Shown: positions 17,748-27,668, counted from the stretch's first letter. The stretch is 64,000 bases of DNA from Bacillota bacterium (GCA_023453795.1 JAEXSP010000019.1:248001-312000); one strand, 5' to 3'. Numbers and translations: made by a program. The notes: generated by a model not told the origin, from the sequence alone.

Positions 17748-19637
17748 ATGCTTAAAAGATTTAAAAGGGTATTAATCGGGCGGCCATTAAAAAATGAAGC
17801 CGCTGAAGGCGAAAAGCTTAATATATTGTGGGGTCTTCCTATTCTTGCCAGCGACGCTGTATCCTCTGTCGCTTATGCAGGCCAGGAAATACTTACGACA
17901 CTTGTTCCGGTAATCGGCTTACTTGCATATGGGCAGTTAACAGTACTTTCAGGCGCAATAATAGGCTTGCTTATATTATTGATGTTATCTTACAGACAAA
18001 CCATAGAAAGCTATCCGAACGGCGGAGGAGCCTATATTGTTGCTAAAGAGAATATTGGTGTTTTTGCGGGGGTAGCAGCCGGTGCTGCTTTGTCAATAGA
18101 CTACATAATGACTGTTGCCGTCAGTATTTCCTCCGGTATTTTGGCAATTACAACACAGTTTACATTTTTAACCCCATATAAGGTATGGTTATGTGTTGGA
18201 ATAGTTATTCTTCTTATGCTTGGAAATCTTAGAGGTGTCAGTGAATCTTCAAAGGTCTTCAGTATTCCTGCTTATGCATTCATACTTGCCTTGCTTTCCA
18301 TGATCTGTGTAGGATTTTTTAACTATTTTACAGGCCATTATACGCCAATAAAGCATACTACCGAGGTAATCAAAGCAACCAGCCCGCTAACGATGTTTTT
18401 GTTATTAAAGGCATTCTCGAATGGTTGCGCAGCCTTGACGGGCGTAGAGGCAGTGAGCAATGCGGTTCCTTCTTTTAAGGAGCCTTCCAGGAAAACTGCC
18501 AAAACAGTTCTTTTACTTCTTGCTATGCTGGTACTACTCCTTTTCGGCGGAAGTTCAATTCTGACAAATATTTATCAGGTTGAGCCAAATGAGCATAAAA
18601 TGGTACTTATTCAAATAGCTAATGAGGTATTCGGCAATGTTCCTCCAATGTACTATTTTATGATGATAACAACATTTGTAATACTTGCAATGGCAGCTAA
18701 TACCGCTTTTACCGGTTTCCCGATGCTTGTATCCGTTATGGCTAGAGAAGGCTTTTTTCCAAGGCAGTTAAGCATGAAGGGTGACAGGCTAAGCTACTCA
18801 AACGGTATAATTTTGCTTTCACTTGGTTCCATCGCTCTGATTGTCGGGTTCCAGGCTGATGTAAATTCTTTAGTAGGCCTTTATGCAATAGGCGTATTTG
18901 TTGCCTTTACACTTTCTCAAAGCGGCATGTTTTTAAAATGGTACCGTGAACGCAGCAAGAACTGGCTGCCTAAGGCGATAATAAATGGATTGGGTGCTTT
19001 AGTTACAGCAATTGTTGTCGTAATCGTTGCTGTTACCAAATTTCATCAAGGCTCCTGGATCGTTGTCATTGCAGTGCCGGTAATGATGCTGCTCATGTTA
19101 AAGGTTAAACGCCATTATGTCGCTGTCTCTCTTCAGTTGAGAGTAAAACCTGAAGAGCTTTCTTCAATAGACATTTCGCAGGATGTATATCAGAATCGCG
19201 TAATTGTACCTATAGAAAGCATGAACAAGTCAAGCATAAGGGCATTAAGATACGCAAGAACCATTTCAGAAAACGTTGTTGCATTCAATGTTTCCATAGA
19301 TGAGGAAAACGGCAGGAAAATACGTGAAAGATATGATCTCCTGAAAACAGACATACCTTTGATTATCAAGTATTCGCCTTTCAGAAAAGTCGTCGATCCT
19401 CTTCTGAAGTTCATAGAATCTGCTGAATACGATTATCAGAAGGGCGACATGATTACCGTCATATTGCCGCAATTTACGGTTAAAAGCTGGTGGCAGACTC
19501 TTCTGCACAATAGAACCTGGAAGTATATACAAAGGCAGCTGTTAAAGCACAAGCATATTGTTGTAAGCACTATGCCGCTTCAATTAAAGGACGACGATTA
19601 TGTAATGAAGAATATTAAATTCAGTAAAATCCAATAA
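17748..19637 (+). CDS. kimA: KimA-type potassium importer, second copy
   Basis: A 629-residue paralogue of the gene at 13142, with the same fold: roughly 12 transmembrane helices and a cytosolic regulatory domain. All the ion-pathway acidic residues I can recall for B. subtilis KimA are present: Asp36 (LASDAVSS), Asp118 (SIDYIMTV) and the LTGVEAVSNA Glu. It should therefore be the fully active importer. AGGGG precedes the ATG. It lies downstream of the divergently read kinase gene and ends at a bidirectional terminator. Confidence 0.88.
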   Translation: MLKRFKRVLIGRPLKNEAAEGEKLNILWGLPILASDAVSSVAYAGQEILTTLVPVIGLLAYGQLTVLSGAIIGLLILLMLSYRQTIESYPNGGGAYIVAKENIGVFAGVAAGAALSIDYIMTVAVSISSGILAITTQFTFLTPYKVWLCVGIVILLMLGNLRGVSESSKVFSIPAYAFILALLSMICVGFFNYFTGHYTPIKHTTEVIKATSPLTMFLLLKAFSNGCAALTGVEAVSNAVPSFKEPSRKTAKTVLLLLAMLVLLLFGGSSILTNIYQVEPNEHKMVLIQIANEVFGNVPPMYYFMMITTFVILAMAANTAFTGFPMLVSVMAREGFFPRQLSMKGDRLSYSNGIILLSLGSIALIVGFQADVNSLVGLYAIGVFVAFTLSQSGMFLKWYRERSKNWLPKAIINGLGALVTAIVVVIVAVTKFHQGSWIVVIAVPVMMLLMLKVKRHYVAVSLQLRVKPEELSSIDISQDVYQNRVIVPIESMNKSSIRALRYARTISENVVAFNVSIDEENGRKIRERYDLLKTDIPLIIKYSPFRKVVDPLLKFIESAEYDYQKGDMITVILPQFTVKSWWQTLLHNRTWKYIQRQLLKHKHIVVSTMPLQLKDDDYVMKNIKFSKIQ

Positions 19638-19687
19638 ATTGCAAAATAACATTAATGCATTTTCATTATGTAAGTTCCCAAAAAATA

Positions 19688-19715
19688 AACTCCTCAAAAT
19701 GAGGAGTTATTTTTA
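19688..19715. terminator. Bidirectional intrinsic terminator after second kimA
   Basis: AACTCCTCA and TGAGGAGTT form a 9-bp stem with a three-base loop, followed by ATTTTTAT on the plus strand and by a T-rich tract on the minus strand. It separates the convergent kimA and the small membrane protein gene. Confidence 0.85.
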
Positions 19716-19736
19716 TCTTTAAGTAAATTTTACAAG

Positions 19737-19958
19737 CTACACAGATAATCCCTTTACTACTACGATAAATCCCAGAATCAGCAAAGGTACGCCCAGCAAA
19801 GCCCCTATTATAGTGACGCAAAGAACTACTCCGGCAAACATTATTGCCAGCCCTATTACTGTAGCTGTAAACCTTATTACTACTTTAAACATCGTTTCAA
19901 GTAAAGACATCAGTATTGCAAAAGGTGATAAAATCACAGCACTATTTCTCTGAAACAT
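19737..19958 (-). CDS. Small two-helix membrane protein
   Basis: A 73-residue hydrophobic protein with two predicted transmembrane helices (about residues 27-46 and 48-69) rich in Val, Ile and Gly. A GAGG site with fair spacing precedes the ATG, and codon use looks normal, so I take it as a real gene. No family is recognised. It has no operon partner: a terminator lies on each side. Confidence 0.6.
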   Translation of the reverse strand: MFQRNSAVILSPFAILMSLLETMFKVVIRFTATVIGLAIMFAGVVLCVTIIGALLGVPLLILGFIVVVKGLSV

Positions 19959-20197
19959 TTAAATTGCCTCTTTTCGTAATAAGTTTCTATAGAATAAATC
20001 TTAGGTCATAAATAAAATCCTTGTGTTTTTTTATAGCCTGTAACGTCTCTATTAAATATTACTCTGCCTTTTTTATTTTGTCTGATGTTTCAAAAAAAAT
20101 TCTTTTTAATATTTTCAATTTAATTCTACTGTATGCCTGATGTTTTATTAGTTATTCATAAATACATTAGCATTCCTATATTATTTTATCAAAAAAA

Positions 20198-20235
20198 GCC
20201 AAAATCGTATAGTCATTTTTGATATACGTTTTGGC
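20198..20235 (-). terminator. Intrinsic terminator after FAD dehydrogenase gene
   Basis: GCCAAAA and TTTTGGC, with CGTATA/TATACG inside, make a long stem. On the minus strand it is followed by TTTTTTTGAT. It lies 14 bases beyond the stop of the gene at 20249. Confidence 0.85.
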
Positions 20236-20248
20236 AAAATTCAATAAA

Positions 20249-21649
20249 TTATTTTTTTAACCTATCCAATATGACCCTTGCAACATGTATACCGCTTGCG
20301 CTTGCCTGTGACAGTCCTCTTGTCACACCTGCACCATCTCCTATTGCAAACATATTATTCAGCTTGGTTTCAAGCTCATTGGATAATTGTAGTCTGGAGC
20401 TATAAAACTTAACTTCCACTCCATAAAGCAGGGTGTCGTAATTTGCAGTTCCTGGCGCTATCTTATCCAATGCATAAATCATTTCTACTATGTTGTCAAG
20501 ATGTCTTTTCGTTAATACAAGGCTCAAATCACCCGGCGTGGCCTTAAGAGTCGGCTTTGTAAAGCTTTGCCCCAGCCTATGCTCGTTGGTACGCACTCCC
20601 TTGACCAAATCACCGAATCTTTGAACCAGCACTCCCCCGCCTAACATGTTGGAAAGGGATGCTATTCTTTTACCATATTGATAGGGTTCGTTGAACGGTT
20701 CGGTAAACCTGTTGCTGACCAGAAGCGCAAAATTGGTGTTCTCGCTCCTCAAATGCTCATCGGTGTAGCTATGGCCGTTTACAGTAATTATTCCGTCAAC
20801 ATTTTCAGCGACAACATGTCCGTATGGATTCATGCAAAAGGTCCTGACTATATCGCCATACTGCTTTGTCCTGTACAACAGCTTTGACTCATAAACGACA
20901 TCCGTGATATGCTCAAACACCTTTGCAGGGAGCTCAACTCTTACTCCGATGTCAACCTGGTTATTGATCAGCTTAAGCTCCAATGCCTTGCACTGTTGGG
21001 AGAACCATTCTGCACCCGACCGCCCGGGAGCAACAATCAGATAATCGCATTCTATAAAACGGTCATTGCCGCAATCAAGCCTGTAGCCGTTGTCCAGCGG
21101 AATTATACTGCTTACATAGGTGTTGCATAACAGTTCAAGGCGCTGCCTTAAGTGATCGGAGAGCCTTTTCAATATTTCAAGGTTGTTCTCTGTTCCCAAA
21201 TGCTTCACGCAAGCCTGTAATAAGTGAAGGTCGTTTTGAATTGCCTTTTTTTCCAAAAGCTTTGCTTGTTTGCTGTATGTCGAAAACATTTCTTCGGTTG
21301 CGCCGAATTGTACATTAATCTGATCAATATAGTTTATCAGGTCCATTACCTGGTCATCAGGCACATACTCATTCAGCCAGCCGCCGAATTCCGTTGTAAA
21401 GTTATATTTGCCGTCGGAAAATGCTCCTGCTCCGCCAAACCCGCGCATTATGCTGCAGGTCTTGCATTTGGTGCAATCCCCTGTTTTGTTTCTTATCATA
21501 GGGCAAACTCTCTTTTCGATGTCGTTGCCCTGTTCAATCATTACTATCTTTAATTCAGGATTCTGCTTTGTGAGCTCATAACCGGCAAAAATTCCTGAGG
21601 TGCCGGAGCCGATTATTGCTATGTCGTATCTTTCATTGGATTTCTTCAT
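20249..21649 (-). CDS. FAD-dependent dehydrogenase (COG2509-like)
   Basis: A 466-residue flavoprotein. An N-terminal Rossmann motif, IIGSGTSGIFAGYEL, binds the FAD ADP moiety. A cysteine cluster follows (RVCPMI, then CTKCKTCSI), then GFGGAGAFSDGK and a C-terminal FAD-contact region GDGAGVTRGLSQA. This pattern is that of the widespread uncharacterised FAD-dependent dehydrogenase family COG2509. The reaction and substrate are not known to me. AGGAGGG precedes the ATG, and the gene has its own promoter and terminator. Confidence 0.85.
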   Translation of the reverse strand: MKKSNERYDIAIIGSGTSGIFAGYELTKQNPELKIVMIEQGNDIEKRVCPMIRNKTGDCTKCKTCSIMRGFGGAGAFSDGKYNFTTEFGGWLNEYVPDDQVMDLINYIDQINVQFGATEEMFSTYSKQAKLLEKKAIQNDLHLLQACVKHLGTENNLEILKRLSDHLRQRLELLCNTYVSSIIPLDNGYRLDCGNDRFIECDYLIVAPGRSGAEWFSQQCKALELKLINNQVDIGVRVELPAKVFEHITDVVYESKLLYRTKQYGDIVRTFCMNPYGHVVAENVDGIITVNGHSYTDEHLRSENTNFALLVSNRFTEPFNEPYQYGKRIASLSNMLGGGVLVQRFGDLVKGVRTNEHRLGQSFTKPTLKATPGDLSLVLTKRHLDNIVEMIYALDKIAPGTANYDTLLYGVEVKFYSSRLQLSNELETKLNNMFAIGDGAGVTRGLSQASASGIHVARVILDRLKK

Positions 21650-21726
21650 TAATAGCCCTCCTGATCAATTGCCTGAAATGGACAAAAGCCGTTATACAGC
21701 ATGGGATTACATATTCTTAAGTAAAT

Positions 21727-21754
21727 ATTATAACACATAAGCTTTTATTTTACA
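21727..21754 (-). promoter_or_regulatory. Promoter of the FAD dehydrogenase gene
   Basis: On the minus strand TGTAAA and TATAAT are separated by 16 bases, and the -10 box has the extended TGn. The start codon is 78 bases downstream. The consensus match is good at -10 and moderate at -35. Confidence 0.55.
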
Positions 21755-21819
21755 TTGCTTATTTATAAGGTGCTTTTATGTAATATGATCTAATCAGGTA
21801 CAAATGGGCTCATGAAGGC

Positions 21820-22581
21820 TTATATAATCCCCAAAAGCTCCTTCAGCCTTTTTATGCAGTTCCTGCTGACCGGAATGCGCTCGGGAATTCCATCCATCTG
21901 CAGGACATAATTACCGTTGAACATAGGCGACAGCTTGTTTATATGCCTCAGGTTTACCAAATACCCTCTATGGCACCTGAAAAAGCCGAAATCAACGAGT
22001 TTATCCTCCAAGGTATCCAAGGTCTCCTTTGTCTTGAAGCTGCCATAGCCTGTCCTTATAATGGTTTTCCCGAGCTGTGCCTCATACAGGCTGACATCTG
22101 AAAGCTTAATAAGTATTATTTCCTCGTTCTCTGCTGCGGCTATTTTTATTTCTTCCTGTTTTATGCACCTTTCAATCCGCTCAAGCTTTTCCATCAGTTC
22201 TCTTTTTGCAATATTCTGCTCTTCCCGGGCCTTTAACAGTTTTTCTATTGTCTTGTCCAATCTTTTTTTATCTACCGGTTTCAATATGTAGTCAACTGCA
22301 TTTATATCAAATGCTTTAACAGCATAATGATTATAAGCAGTTACAAAGACTATACTCATTCCGCCGCATTGCTCCAGAAGCTTCCCAGCCGTCTCTATTC
22401 CGCTCATTTCCGGCATATCGATGTCAAGGAAGGCGACATCCGGCTTAAGCTTTATTGCTTCTTTAACAGCAATTGCAGGAGCATTGAAAATTCCCGCTAT
22501 TTCTATGTCCCCATATGACTTTAGATAGTATTCAAGCTCATCTGTTGCTGTTTTTTCATCATCCAGCAAAATTACCCTCAT
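21820..22581 (-). CDS. LytTR-family response regulator
   Basis: A 253-residue two-component regulator. Residues 1-120 are a receiver with phosphoacceptor Asp53 (FLDIDMPEMSG) and Lys104 region (LKPVDKKRL). A Lys/Glu-rich linker, probably coiled coil, follows at about 115-145. The LytTR DNA-binding domain covers about 150-250, with FFRCHRGYLVNLRHI and IPVSRNCIKRLKEL. The ATG at 22581 starts inside the sensor gene's 3' end (22-bp overlap), so the two are coupled. A GTG at 22593 is an alternative start. Confidence 0.9.
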   Translation of the reverse strand: MRVILLDDEKTATDELEYYLKSYGDIEIAGIFNAPAIAVKEAIKLKPDVAFLDIDMPEMSGIETAGKLLEQCGGMSIVFVTAYNHYAVKAFDINAVDYILKPVDKKRLDKTIEKLLKAREEQNIAKRELMEKLERIERCIKQEEIKIAAAENEEIILIKLSDVSLYEAQLGKTIIRTGYGSFKTKETLDTLEDKLVDFGFFRCHRGYLVNLRHINKLSPMFNGNYVLQMDGIPERIPVSRNCIKRLKELLGII

Positions 22582-25558
22582 TTCCCTTATCACTCCTTTT
22601 AAGCATCATGGACACACGTGTACCGCTTTCCCTCTTGCTTTCTATCATAAGGCTTCGTCCGTATAAAGTCCTTAGTCTTTTATTGACATTATTAATTGCA
22701 ATACCCGCGCCTTTGACCTTACCGGCCAATAAATAAGGTATTATGCTTTCCTCTATTCCCTTTCCGTCATCCTCTATAATAATTTCTATCTCCTCCTCTT
22801 GCTCGTGAACGGAGATGCGAATTGTTCCGCCTGAAACTTTGGGCAGAATGCCATGCTTTACGGCATTTTCTACAATCGGCTGCAGAATGAGGTGGGGGAT
22901 TTCAACTTCGGGTATTTCTTCATAATCATATTCCACTTTTATACGATCGGGATATCGTACAGTCATAATATACAAATATGATTTAACAACACCCAATTCC
23001 CTCTCCAAAGGGATCAGTCCGTTTGCCCCCTTGAAGTCGAAGCTTTCCCTCAGATAATTGTTCAGTTCCATCAGCAAAACTCTAGCATTTTCGGGATCTG
23101 TTCTGACAAAAGACATGATTGCATTAAGTGTATTATGAAGAAAGTGAGGTTTGATCTGGGCCTGAAGAAATTTCAATTCTGCCGACACCGCTTCCGCAAG
23201 AGCATTTTTAAGATCCAGTAGGTTTTTTATCCTTGATTTCAGTTCCTTTTCATGAAAGGGCTTGAGCAAATAATCGTTAGCACCTGCTTCAAAGCCTGCT
23301 GCAATGTCCATCGGCTGGTTTTTGATTGTCAGAAGAAGTATCGGAAGCTCGTGCAGCGCATATTTTTCTCTTACCCTCCGGCATACATCATAACCCGACA
23401 ATTTGGGCATCATTACGTCGAGCAGCAGCAAATCCGGCTTAGTGTTGCTTAATATATAATCCAGGGCCTCAGATCCGTTGTTTGCAGTTATAAGTTCGTA
23501 TTTTTCATGCTTAAGAATATTGTTTATAAGTTTTAGGTTAACAGGCTCATCATCCGCAATCAATATCCGGGGAAAATCATGATTGGTTGTGTTCTCTGGC
23601 ACATCAGCCTTTACCGCTGTGCTTTCCTCTTGAGCGTTATTCTCAAACAGTATGTGCGGAAGCCTGTTAATTTTGCCGCCAGCCTCGCATAAAGGCAGAC
23701 TGAAGGTGAATTTTGAGCCCTTGCCCAATTCCGATTTTACCGAAATCGCTCCCCCATGCATCTCGACAAGCTCCTTTGTAATTGCGAGCCCCAATCCTGT
23801 TCCGCTTCCGGAATAGCTTTCGTATTCACCGGCCTGTTCAAATCTTTGGAATATTTTTTTAATTTTGTCCTGCGGTATGCCTATTCCCGTGTCTAATATG
23901 CTTATTTCAAGCATTTCTTCCTTTTGAAGGGCTTCTGCCGTTATTTCGCCCTTCTCTGTGAATTTGAGAGCGTTTCCTGCAAGATTGTACATAATCTGAA
24001 AGAGCCTGTTTTCATCTGCATATACACATGCCTCCTGTGAAATATGATTCTTGAGTTCTATTTTCTTTTCCTTCGCGATGGGTCTCAAAACAGCAAAAAC
24101 GACATCTGCAAACTGCCATACGCTTACAGGCTTTATATTCAGTGCAATATCGGAGTTTTTAATTTTTGAAAAGGTAAGAATGTTGTCGACAAGTTCGTTC
24201 AGCCTTCTTGCGCTTGACACAATAAGACGCATGCTTTCGATATCCTCTGTCTTCCTTTTGTCCCTGCTTTGCAGCATGGCCTCCAAAAGTCCGATTATTC
24301 CATGCAGCGGAGTTTTCAATTCATGAGCAGTATTAACCAAAAAATCATCCTTTAGCCTGTCGAGACTGATAAGCTTTTCTGTAAGCTGCTCGACACTTGA
24401 AAAGGCACGTGTAAAATTGAGTGACAGCCTGAATGCCAGAAAAAGTATGAACGATAAATAACCGAACTTCATAAAGTATGAATTGGTGTCTATAAAGAAG
24501 CTGGAAACCAGCAGTACCGTAAAGGGCCCTAAAATTATAACCGCATCCGCACTCTTTTTTCTCGAATAAACCACCAAAAAGAGAATATAAGCCGAGACAA
24601 AAAGCATTATTGCAAAGTGCAGGTTCTTTATTGTTTGAAACAGCCCCCATCTTTGAAGCAGGTAAATACTTAACAATAATGCAAGACATAAGCTGTTTGC
24701 AGCAGTTAATGCTGTCACGATCTTTTTGTTGATAACATTATGATATAGCGACTGTACAAAAATAATAAAGAATATGTCGCTTATGATGACACTCATTAAA
24801 TGTATAAGGTATGACAAATTATAACTGATATAAGGGATGAAATGATAGATAAGCGGATCTGGTCTTAATGAAGATATGTAAACCGCCGCTGAAACACAGA
24901 AGGCCCCTATGTATAAATATGCCCTGTCCTTTTTTCTCATTATGAAAAGCATCATATGGTAGCATGCCATAAAAAATATAACGAATGTAATGGAAATATT
25001 AATTGCATAGTGCTTGAAGTTTTTCTCCAGTATTCCGTCTTTTGTGCCGAATATCATGTTACCGGAATTGAAACGCGAGGTCTGTACGACAATTTCCACT
25101 TGTTTATTTTTGGCTTCAAAAAATTCCGTTATATTTGTACCGCCTATATGAAATTGTCCGGAATCCTTCCCCATTACACCGTTTGAAGCAATGAGCCTTC
25201 CGTTTATCCATATTTTATAAACGGACCTCAACGTGGAAATGTTAATCCCATAAGTAATATCTTTGCGATTTAACAAAATGTTCAACCTGTATGTTGAATA
25301 TTCTTTTTTCTGTGTGTCGACAGGAATCTTCAAATATTCGAAGGGAACTTGGTCCAAGGTGCCGGGAGAAAGCAGTTTGTTCCGGTAATACTCCCACTCC
25401 CCTGTTATGCTGATTGAACCGTTTGCTTTAAAATCGTGCCCTCTTATATCCAAAACACCTTTTTCCGGCACCTCCGACACCTGCTTAAGGGATGTACATC
25501 CTGCTGAAACAGTTAAAACCAGCATTATAAAAATAATTAATAATAATTTATGTTTCAT
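22559..25558 (-). CDS. Double-kinase hybrid sensor: 7TMR-DISM, HisKA kinase, receiver, LytS-type kinase
   Basis: A 999-residue sensor. A lipobox (SAGC, Cys21) ends the signal peptide. An extracytoplasmic 7TMR-DISM-type beta domain spans about 35-180, and seven transmembrane helices about 184-380. A classical HisKA/HATPase module follows, with His412 in AHELKTPL and G2 GTGLGLAI. A receiver domain has Asp714 (LLLDVMMPK). Last is a LytS-type module with His805 in QIKPHFLHNTLN and a second ATPase (LILQPIVENAVKHGI). It thus carries two phosphodonor histidines of different families. The LytTR regulator encoded next is the natural target of the second. Confidence 0.88.
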   Translation of the reverse strand: MKHKLLLIIFIMLVLTVSAGCTSLKQVSEVPEKGVLDIRGHDFKANGSISITGEWEYYRNKLLSPGTLDQVPFEYLKIPVDTQKKEYSTYRLNILLNRKDITYGINISTLRSVYKIWINGRLIASNGVMGKDSGQFHIGGTNITEFFEAKNKQVEIVVQTSRFNSGNMIFGTKDGILEKNFKHYAINISITFVIFFMACYHMMLFIMRKKDRAYLYIGAFCVSAAVYISSLRPDPLIYHFIPYISYNLSYLIHLMSVIISDIFFIIFVQSLYHNVINKKIVTALTAANSLCLALLLSIYLLQRWGLFQTIKNLHFAIMLFVSAYILFLVVYSRKKSADAVIILGPFTVLLVSSFFIDTNSYFMKFGYLSFILFLAFRLSLNFTRAFSSVEQLTEKLISLDRLKDDFLVNTAHELKTPLHGIIGLLEAMLQSRDKRKTEDIESMRLIVSSARRLNELVDNILTFSKIKNSDIALNIKPVSVWQFADVVFAVLRPIAKEKKIELKNHISQEACVYADENRLFQIMYNLAGNALKFTEKGEITAEALQKEEMLEISILDTGIGIPQDKIKKIFQRFEQAGEYESYSGSGTGLGLAITKELVEMHGGAISVKSELGKGSKFTFSLPLCEAGGKINRLPHILFENNAQEESTAVKADVPENTTNHDFPRILIADDEPVNLKLINNILKHEKYELITANNGSEALDYILSNTKPDLLLLDVMMPKLSGYDVCRRVREKYALHELPILLLTIKNQPMDIAAGFEAGANDYLLKPFHEKELKSRIKNLLDLKNALAEAVSAELKFLQAQIKPHFLHNTLNAIMSFVRTDPENARVLLMELNNYLRESFDFKGANGLIPLERELGVVKSYLYIMTVRYPDRIKVEYDYEEIPEVEIPHLILQPIVENAVKHGILPKVSGGTIRISVHEQEEEIEIIIEDDGKGIEESIIPYLLAGKVKGAGIAINNVNKRLRTLYGRSLMIESKRESGTRVSMMLKRSDKGNEGNFAG

Positions 25559-25731
25559 AATTTTCTCTTATTGATATATTTTTACAATATTTTATAATAA
25601 ATACGGCCCAGTGTCCACTTTTTGCATCACGAACCACATTTTATTTCTTATGTTTATAATAATCATTTATGTATTCTGTTTACAATATTTCTAATATATA
25701 ATTGTAATAAACTTAAATTAGGAGGGTTAAC

Positions 25732-26418
25732 ATGTTAGGTGGAAGCGTAATCAGGCTCTTTCAACCGCCAGAAAGCAATTTAAGCGGTTTGAAGCTCATG
25801 AATAACAGCATTTATGCTGTTTCATCGCAACAGAAAACTATCTTTATCTACAGTGCAGACGATGAATCTGCATACTGTTCCAAGGTAAAGGTAGATATCG
25901 GGAATCCAGCCGGAATAACCATAAAGGATGAAGAAATCCTTGTTGCAGATTCCATAAAAAAGACTGTATACCGGATCAATTCAAAAACAGGAGGTACAAA
26001 GCCTTTCTTAGACCTGTCAAAGCTTGATAAAAGCGATGCCTCAGGTGTGCTTAATGCAAAAAACAGTAAAATCACCGATATTGAATATCATGACGGAAAG
26101 CTTTGGGTTTCCTGTGAAGCCGGCTATTCAAGCTGTATAATATGCATGGATGCGGTTAAAGGAAAACTCCTTGCAAAGTATAACACACGCGGCCCAAGTC
26201 CGTTAAGCATTTCCCTTGATAATTCAAATGAGAATTTATGGGTTCTCGACTCTTCAAATAAAGAAATCAGTGTCTTTGATAAAAAAGGTAAATGGACAGG
26301 AGCCGTTTTGCCGGTCTCATTAAGCAAGCCCTCATGTTTTTCCCTTGACACCGAAGGCCATGTATGGCTTTCTGGCGTTTTAGCTGTTCAAGGCAGAAGA
26401 AAAGAGGTGGAACGATAA
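25732..26418 (+). CDS. Small cytosolic beta-propeller protein
   Basis: A 228-residue protein with no signal peptide. It has about five repeats of roughly 40 residues with the propeller pattern of a strand, a turn, and a hydrophobic VxD/VLD strand: NNSIYAVSSQQKTIFIY, EEILVADSIKKTVYRI, DGKLWVSCEAG, ENLWVLDSSNKEISVFD and GHVWLSG. It looks like an NHL/YncE-type propeller, shorter than a full six- or seven-blade ring, so it may dimerise or be completed by a partner. GGAGGG precedes the ATG. Its TAA overlaps the protease ATG (TAATG), implying coupled synthesis of the two proteins. Confidence 0.75.
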   Translation: MLGGSVIRLFQPPESNLSGLKLMNNSIYAVSSQQKTIFIYSADDESAYCSKVKVDIGNPAGITIKDEEILVADSIKKTVYRINSKTGGTKPFLDLSKLDKSDASGVLNAKNSKITDIEYHDGKLWVSCEAGYSSCIICMDAVKGKLLAKYNTRGPSPLSISLDNSNENLWVLDSSNKEISVFDKKGKWTGAVLPVSLSKPSCFSLDTEGHVWLSGVLAVQGRRKEVER

Positions 26419-27668
26419 TGAGTAAAAATTATGCAGTTCTTATTTCAGGCGGTTTAGCCCAGGATGGCTATGATGAGTTTTGGAACGACCTGGTTCTCAT
26501 GTGGAAGGCACTTCTTGACGTCGGCTACAGAGATGAGAACATTTTTGTTGTCTATGGTGACGGAAATGATTTTGAAGACCCAGCCCGGCCTTATTACAGC
26601 TTTAAAAGATTCAGGCTGCTCAATGGCTCAAAACGCAGAAAACTTACCGATTTCCGGGCTGATACCGAGAGCATTTCCTACTTATTTAATTCGCTTGCAG
26701 GGACTTTAAAGCCTATAATTTCAAAATCTGATAGAATACCTGACGTACTGTCACACCAAAAGAGAATAATCAATAAGCTTTCAAGTAAAGATACCTTATT
26801 CATCTGGACGTTCGATCACGGCGATAAAGACGGAGGAAGCAGCTCTCTTTGCCTGATGAACGGACAAAAGCTCCCGGATACTGCTTTCGGCAATCTAATT
26901 GCAAAAATAAAATGCGCCTTTAAAATTGTTACAATGCAGCAATGCTTCAGCGGGGGTTTTATTGACAACCTTTCGGATGGAAGCACTATGGTCCTGACCG
27001 CTTGTTCTCCTGACGAAGCCGCTCACAGATGCGATTCGGAGAATAATGAAATAGATGGGGTAGTTTACCATCATGGAGAATTCAACCATCAGTTCCTCCA
27101 GGCGTTTTATGACAAAAACATTAGAAATGCTTACGAAAGAGCTATTTCTTCTGTTGACTTTAATTCTATGAGGACTATACTTAATTCCATTTTTCAATTT
27201 ATCTATGAATACGATTCACTCGAAGAGACTCCTCAATTCTTTGACGGCAAAGCAATGGCGGCTGCAGATTGCAGCTCTTCCAGGCCGCTTCGCTCCGAGG
27301 ATATTGTTAAAACAGCCTGGTCTGTCGGGGATGTTAACGGGGGCTTCAGCGTTGAGTTTTCATACAGCGTATCCAATTTCGAAGGCAGCCTGGCTTCACA
27401 GATAATCAAGGTTGATATATCAGTAGACGGCTGCTTGCGGGAAACTCATAACATATCCATGAGCAGTAACAGCTTAATGCTGAACATCCCCCCTGCAAGA
27501 AACCATTATGGATTGTTTGGCACCTTATATGCCGACTATACCCAGAAAAACATAAGCTTTAACGGCAACATAATCCCAAAGAAAGAAATATACTGCGGCC
27601 AGAATTATTCCCCCTATGCCTCATCAAGCTTGATTGCATTTAATTCTGTAGTTTTTAAATGGGTCTGA
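26418..27668 (+). CDS. Caspase/legumain-like (clan CD, C13-like) cysteine protease, cytosolic
   Basis: A 416-residue protein. The clan CD catalytic pair is clear: hydrophobic strand then His134-Gly-Asp (WTFDHGD), and a second strand ending in QQCFSGG with Cys176. Upstream YAVLISGG and downstream HGEFNHQFLQAFY also match the legumain/GPI8 C13 pattern. The last 130 residues look like a beta-rich extra domain. There is no signal peptide or membrane helix, whereas C13 enzymes are usually secreted. I start at the ATG at 26418, which overlaps the propeller stop codon; the longer in-frame alternative has no ribosome site. Substrate is unknown; the neighbours are candidates. Confidence 0.82.
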   Translation: MSKNYAVLISGGLAQDGYDEFWNDLVLMWKALLDVGYRDENIFVVYGDGNDFEDPARPYYSFKRFRLLNGSKRRKLTDFRADTESISYLFNSLAGTLKPIISKSDRIPDVLSHQKRIINKLSSKDTLFIWTFDHGDKDGGSSSLCLMNGQKLPDTAFGNLIAKIKCAFKIVTMQQCFSGGFIDNLSDGSTMVLTACSPDEAAHRCDSENNEIDGVVYHHGEFNHQFLQAFYDKNIRNAYERAISSVDFNSMRTILNSIFQFIYEYDSLEETPQFFDGKAMAAADCSSSRPLRSEDIVKTAWSVGDVNGGFSVEFSYSVSNFEGSLASQIIKVDISVDGCLRETHNISMSSNSLMLNIPPARNHYGLFGTLYADYTQKNISFNGNIIPKKEIYCGQNYSPYASSSLIAFNSVVFKWV

